NCBI GenBank assembly: GCA_949293915.1
Contig: CASFFJ010000040.1
Location: 1-6,479 of the forward strand
DNA length: 6,479 nucleotides
Origin: an uncultured Christensenella sp.
Lineage (GTDB): Bacteria; Bacillota; Clostridia; Christensenellales; UBA1242
Direction: 5' to 3'
Each line of letters begins with the position of its first letter. The first letter of the stretch is position 1. Shown one piece after another: positions 4,836-6,479 of this stretch. The notes under the pieces are model-generated. The model saw only the letters and a program-made list of their open reading frames with translations, searched no databases and was not told where the DNA came from. The position numbers were made by a program, and so were the translations under genes.

Positions 4836-6479
4836 ATGAAAACTTTTTTTAAATATATTTTAAAATATTTATTAGTGGGTGTTGCGTTATTTGCTATTGG
4901 TACAGTAGCGATAACTTATTTTACTGAAAAAACTTTTAGTTTTAGTATCAATGTTGTGCTAAAGGGTACGCCATTTATTATCGTATTTTTTGGCTTAGGC
5001 TTTTTGTTAATCTATGATTTACTCAAAACGCTGGATGGCAAGAATAAGCCTAAATCTAACAAAGCTATTGATAAAGCAAAAGATGATAGTGGTAAAGATA
5101 CTAAGCAATTTTATAGTCGTGATTTCGTGACAAAAGATGTGTTAGAAAACGATAAAGGTTTTAATTACAACACTTTGTCAACCATTCGCACTTGCAAGAA
5201 AGATGGTATATTGGTGCGAGCTGAAGCAACAAGCAAAAATATGGAAATAAATTTTGTTAAACCTATTCATACATTAGTGGTCGGTACCACAATGTCAGGT
5301 AAAACGACACGATTTGTTGAGCCAACATTGCAAGTTATGTCAATGACAGCTTCTAAACCATCATTTGTCATCACTGACCCTAAGGGCGAGCTGTTTGATT
5401 ACAATTCAAATAAATTAAAACAAGAAGGATATGAAGTTTACACACTAGACTTGCGTGACCCATATGCATCTGTGCAGTGGAATCCACTTGCTTATCCATA
5501 CGACCTATATCACGAAGCGTTTAATTTGGACAAACAGGTCAAAGTGCATCCGCCGGGTGATAATCCTAAAAAGTATAATTTGGTGTTAGAGACAAATTTT
5601 GATTTCAACACTTGTTCGTGGTACGAGTTTAAAGGCGTTGCGTATTATAATAAACCAAAATTAGAGCAAGATATGCGCATTATGCATGGCGACTTAAAAG
5701 ACCAATCATTCAATGCACTTAATGATATTGCAACCACAATATCGCCAATTACTAGTAGTAAGGATCCAACTTGGGAGCGTACAGCACAACGACTTATTCA
5801 CGCAGTTATGTTAGCAATGCTGGAAGATACGTGCGTGCCAGAATTAAATATGACTAAGGAAAAATACAATTTCTACAATGTAACTAAGATTAGTAACACA
5901 GTCGATAGCGGTCGTGATATCTATAAGACATTAAAGACATATTTATTTAGTTATCGTGACAAGTTTAGTAAAGTGGAAGAATTGGCAAACACTGCCCTCA
6001 ACAATGCAGAAACGACCACCAAAAACTATATGGGGTTTGTGACCAGTGCGCTGTCTATGTTTAACGATGCGGCGTTGTGCTTTATGACCAGCAGAACAGA
6101 ATTAGATTTTGTCAATCTAGATGAAAGACCAACCGCAATTTTTATTAAATTCCCGGATGAAATAGCTGTCAGACATCCGCTGATGGTATTGTTTATCACA
6201 CAGTTATATAAGCGTTTGGTTGAAAAAGCAAATAAGATGGGCGGAACATTAAAGCGAAATGTATACTTCTTGCTAGATGAATTTGGTAATATGCCTAAAT
6301 TCCCTGAGTTTGGTTCAATTATGGCGGTCGGTCGTTCGCGTGGTATATTCTTTGAATTGTGCGTGCAGTCATATAGTCAGTTGTATCAAAAATATGGGCA
6401 AGATGAAGGTAAAATCATTAAAGATAACTGTCCAATTCAAGTGTATATAGCATCCGAAGATACTGTCACGAACAAAGAA
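4836..6479 (+). CDS. VirD4/TraG-type conjugation coupling ATPase (partial, first 548 residues)
   Basis: Type IV coupling proteins are membrane-anchored hexameric ATPases that hand the relaxase-DNA complex to the secretion channel. The frame is open from the ATG at 4836 to the window edge. Layout: two membrane segments at about 11-30 and 46-63; a Lys/Asp-rich linker; Walker A GTTMSGKT at 150-157; the family motif DPKGELFDY at 181-189; WNPLAYPYD at 215-223; WERTAQRLIHAVM at 313-325; Walker B YFLLDEFGNMP at 477-487 (D481, E482); and VGRSRGIFFELCVQSYSQL at 498-516 with the conserved Gln. Between about 221 and 290 there is extra sequence not typical of small family members. The C-terminal part is cut by the window edge; family members are usually 600 or more residues. 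It is divergent from a pilin-like gene, which supports a conjugative element or resident T4SS. Because the frame has no stop in the window it is easy to overlook. Confidence 0.94.
   Translation, partial: MKTFFKYILKYLLVGVALFAIGTVAITYFTEKTFSFSINVVLKGTPFIIVFFGLGFLLIYDLLKTLDGKNKPKSNKAIDKAKDDSGKDTKQFYSRDFVTKDVLENDKGFNYNTLSTIRTCKKDGILVRAEATSKNMEINFVKPIHTLVVGTTMSGKTTRFVEPTLQVMSMTASKPSFVITDPKGELFDYNSNKLKQEGYEVYTLDLRDPYASVQWNPLAYPYDLYHEAFNLDKQVKVHPPGDNPKKYNLVLETNFDFNTCSWYEFKGVAYYNKPKLEQDMRIMHGDLKDQSFNALNDIATTISPITSSKDPTWERTAQRLIHAVMLAMLEDTCVPELNMTKEKYNFYNVTKISNTVDSGRDIYKTLKTYLFSYRDKFSKVEELANTALNNAETTTKNYMGFVTSALSMFNDAALCFMTSRTELDFVNLDERPTAIFIKFPDEIAVRHPLMVLFITQLYKRLVEKANKMGGTLKRNVYFLLDEFGNMPKFPEFGSIMAVGRSRGIFFELCVQSYSQLYQKYGQDEGKIIKDNCPIQVYIASEDTVTNKE

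Noticed and set aside
1287..6479. An integrative element attachment site or tRNA gene marking the conjugative element boundary
   Set aside because: No tRNA-like cloverleaf, integrase or matching direct repeat pair was found in the window.
1..6479. Mycoplasma-type code with TGA as Trp
   Set aside because: All Trp codons read are TGG and no frame needs TGA read-through.

Overview
The window is AT-rich (about 70% A+T by eye) and uses strong AGGAG-type ribosome binding sites, near-consensus TTGACA/TATAAT promoters and short hairpin-plus-T-run terminators. Trp is always TGG and no reading frame contains an internal TGA, so the standard bacterial code fits. The adjacent pth-mfd pair and the style of the conjugation proteins point to a low-GC Gram-positive bacterium (Firmicutes or a relative such as an uncultured Bacilli/Clostridia lineage). 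I cannot name a genus.

Layout from left to right. Positions 1-1286 (minus strand) hold a housekeeping operon: pth (peptidyl-tRNA hydrolase) overlapping mfd (transcription-repair coupling factor). The mfd gene runs off the left edge. The pth promoter has an extended -10 placed so close to the ATG that the transcript is predicted to be leaderless. Positions 1414-2233 (plus strand) hold a divergently transcribed gene of unknown function. A perfect 17-bp palindrome lies inside its promoter. Its good ribosome binding site and ATG are out of frame with the long coding frame by one base, so it is either frameshifted, mis-sequenced or recoded. A bidirectional terminator (2249-2300), embedded in a 32-bp tandem repeat, separates it from the next gene.

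Positions 2331-3754 (minus strand) hold a COG0523/CobW-family GTPase with a spectacular His/Asp/Glu-rich linker, very likely a metal (zinc-type) chaperone, with a clear promoter and a leader of about 108 nt. Positions 3781-4059 have no gene but carry several inverted repeats. Positions 4060-4505 (minus strand) hold a two-membrane-segment, VirB2/TrbC-like pilin-type protein as a single-gene unit with its own promoter and terminator. Positions 4506-4775 are extremely AT-rich and contain helically phased T-tracts and 11-bp tandem repeats. Positions 4776-6479 (plus strand) begin a VirD4/TraG-type coupling ATPase that runs off the right edge.

The pilin-like gene and the coupling ATPase suggest that the right end is the edge of a conjugative (type IV secretion) element or of a resident T4SS locus. 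The left end is ordinary chromosome. The unknown gene and the metal chaperone sit between the two. I see no integrase, relaxase or attachment site in the window, so the element boundary cannot be placed.
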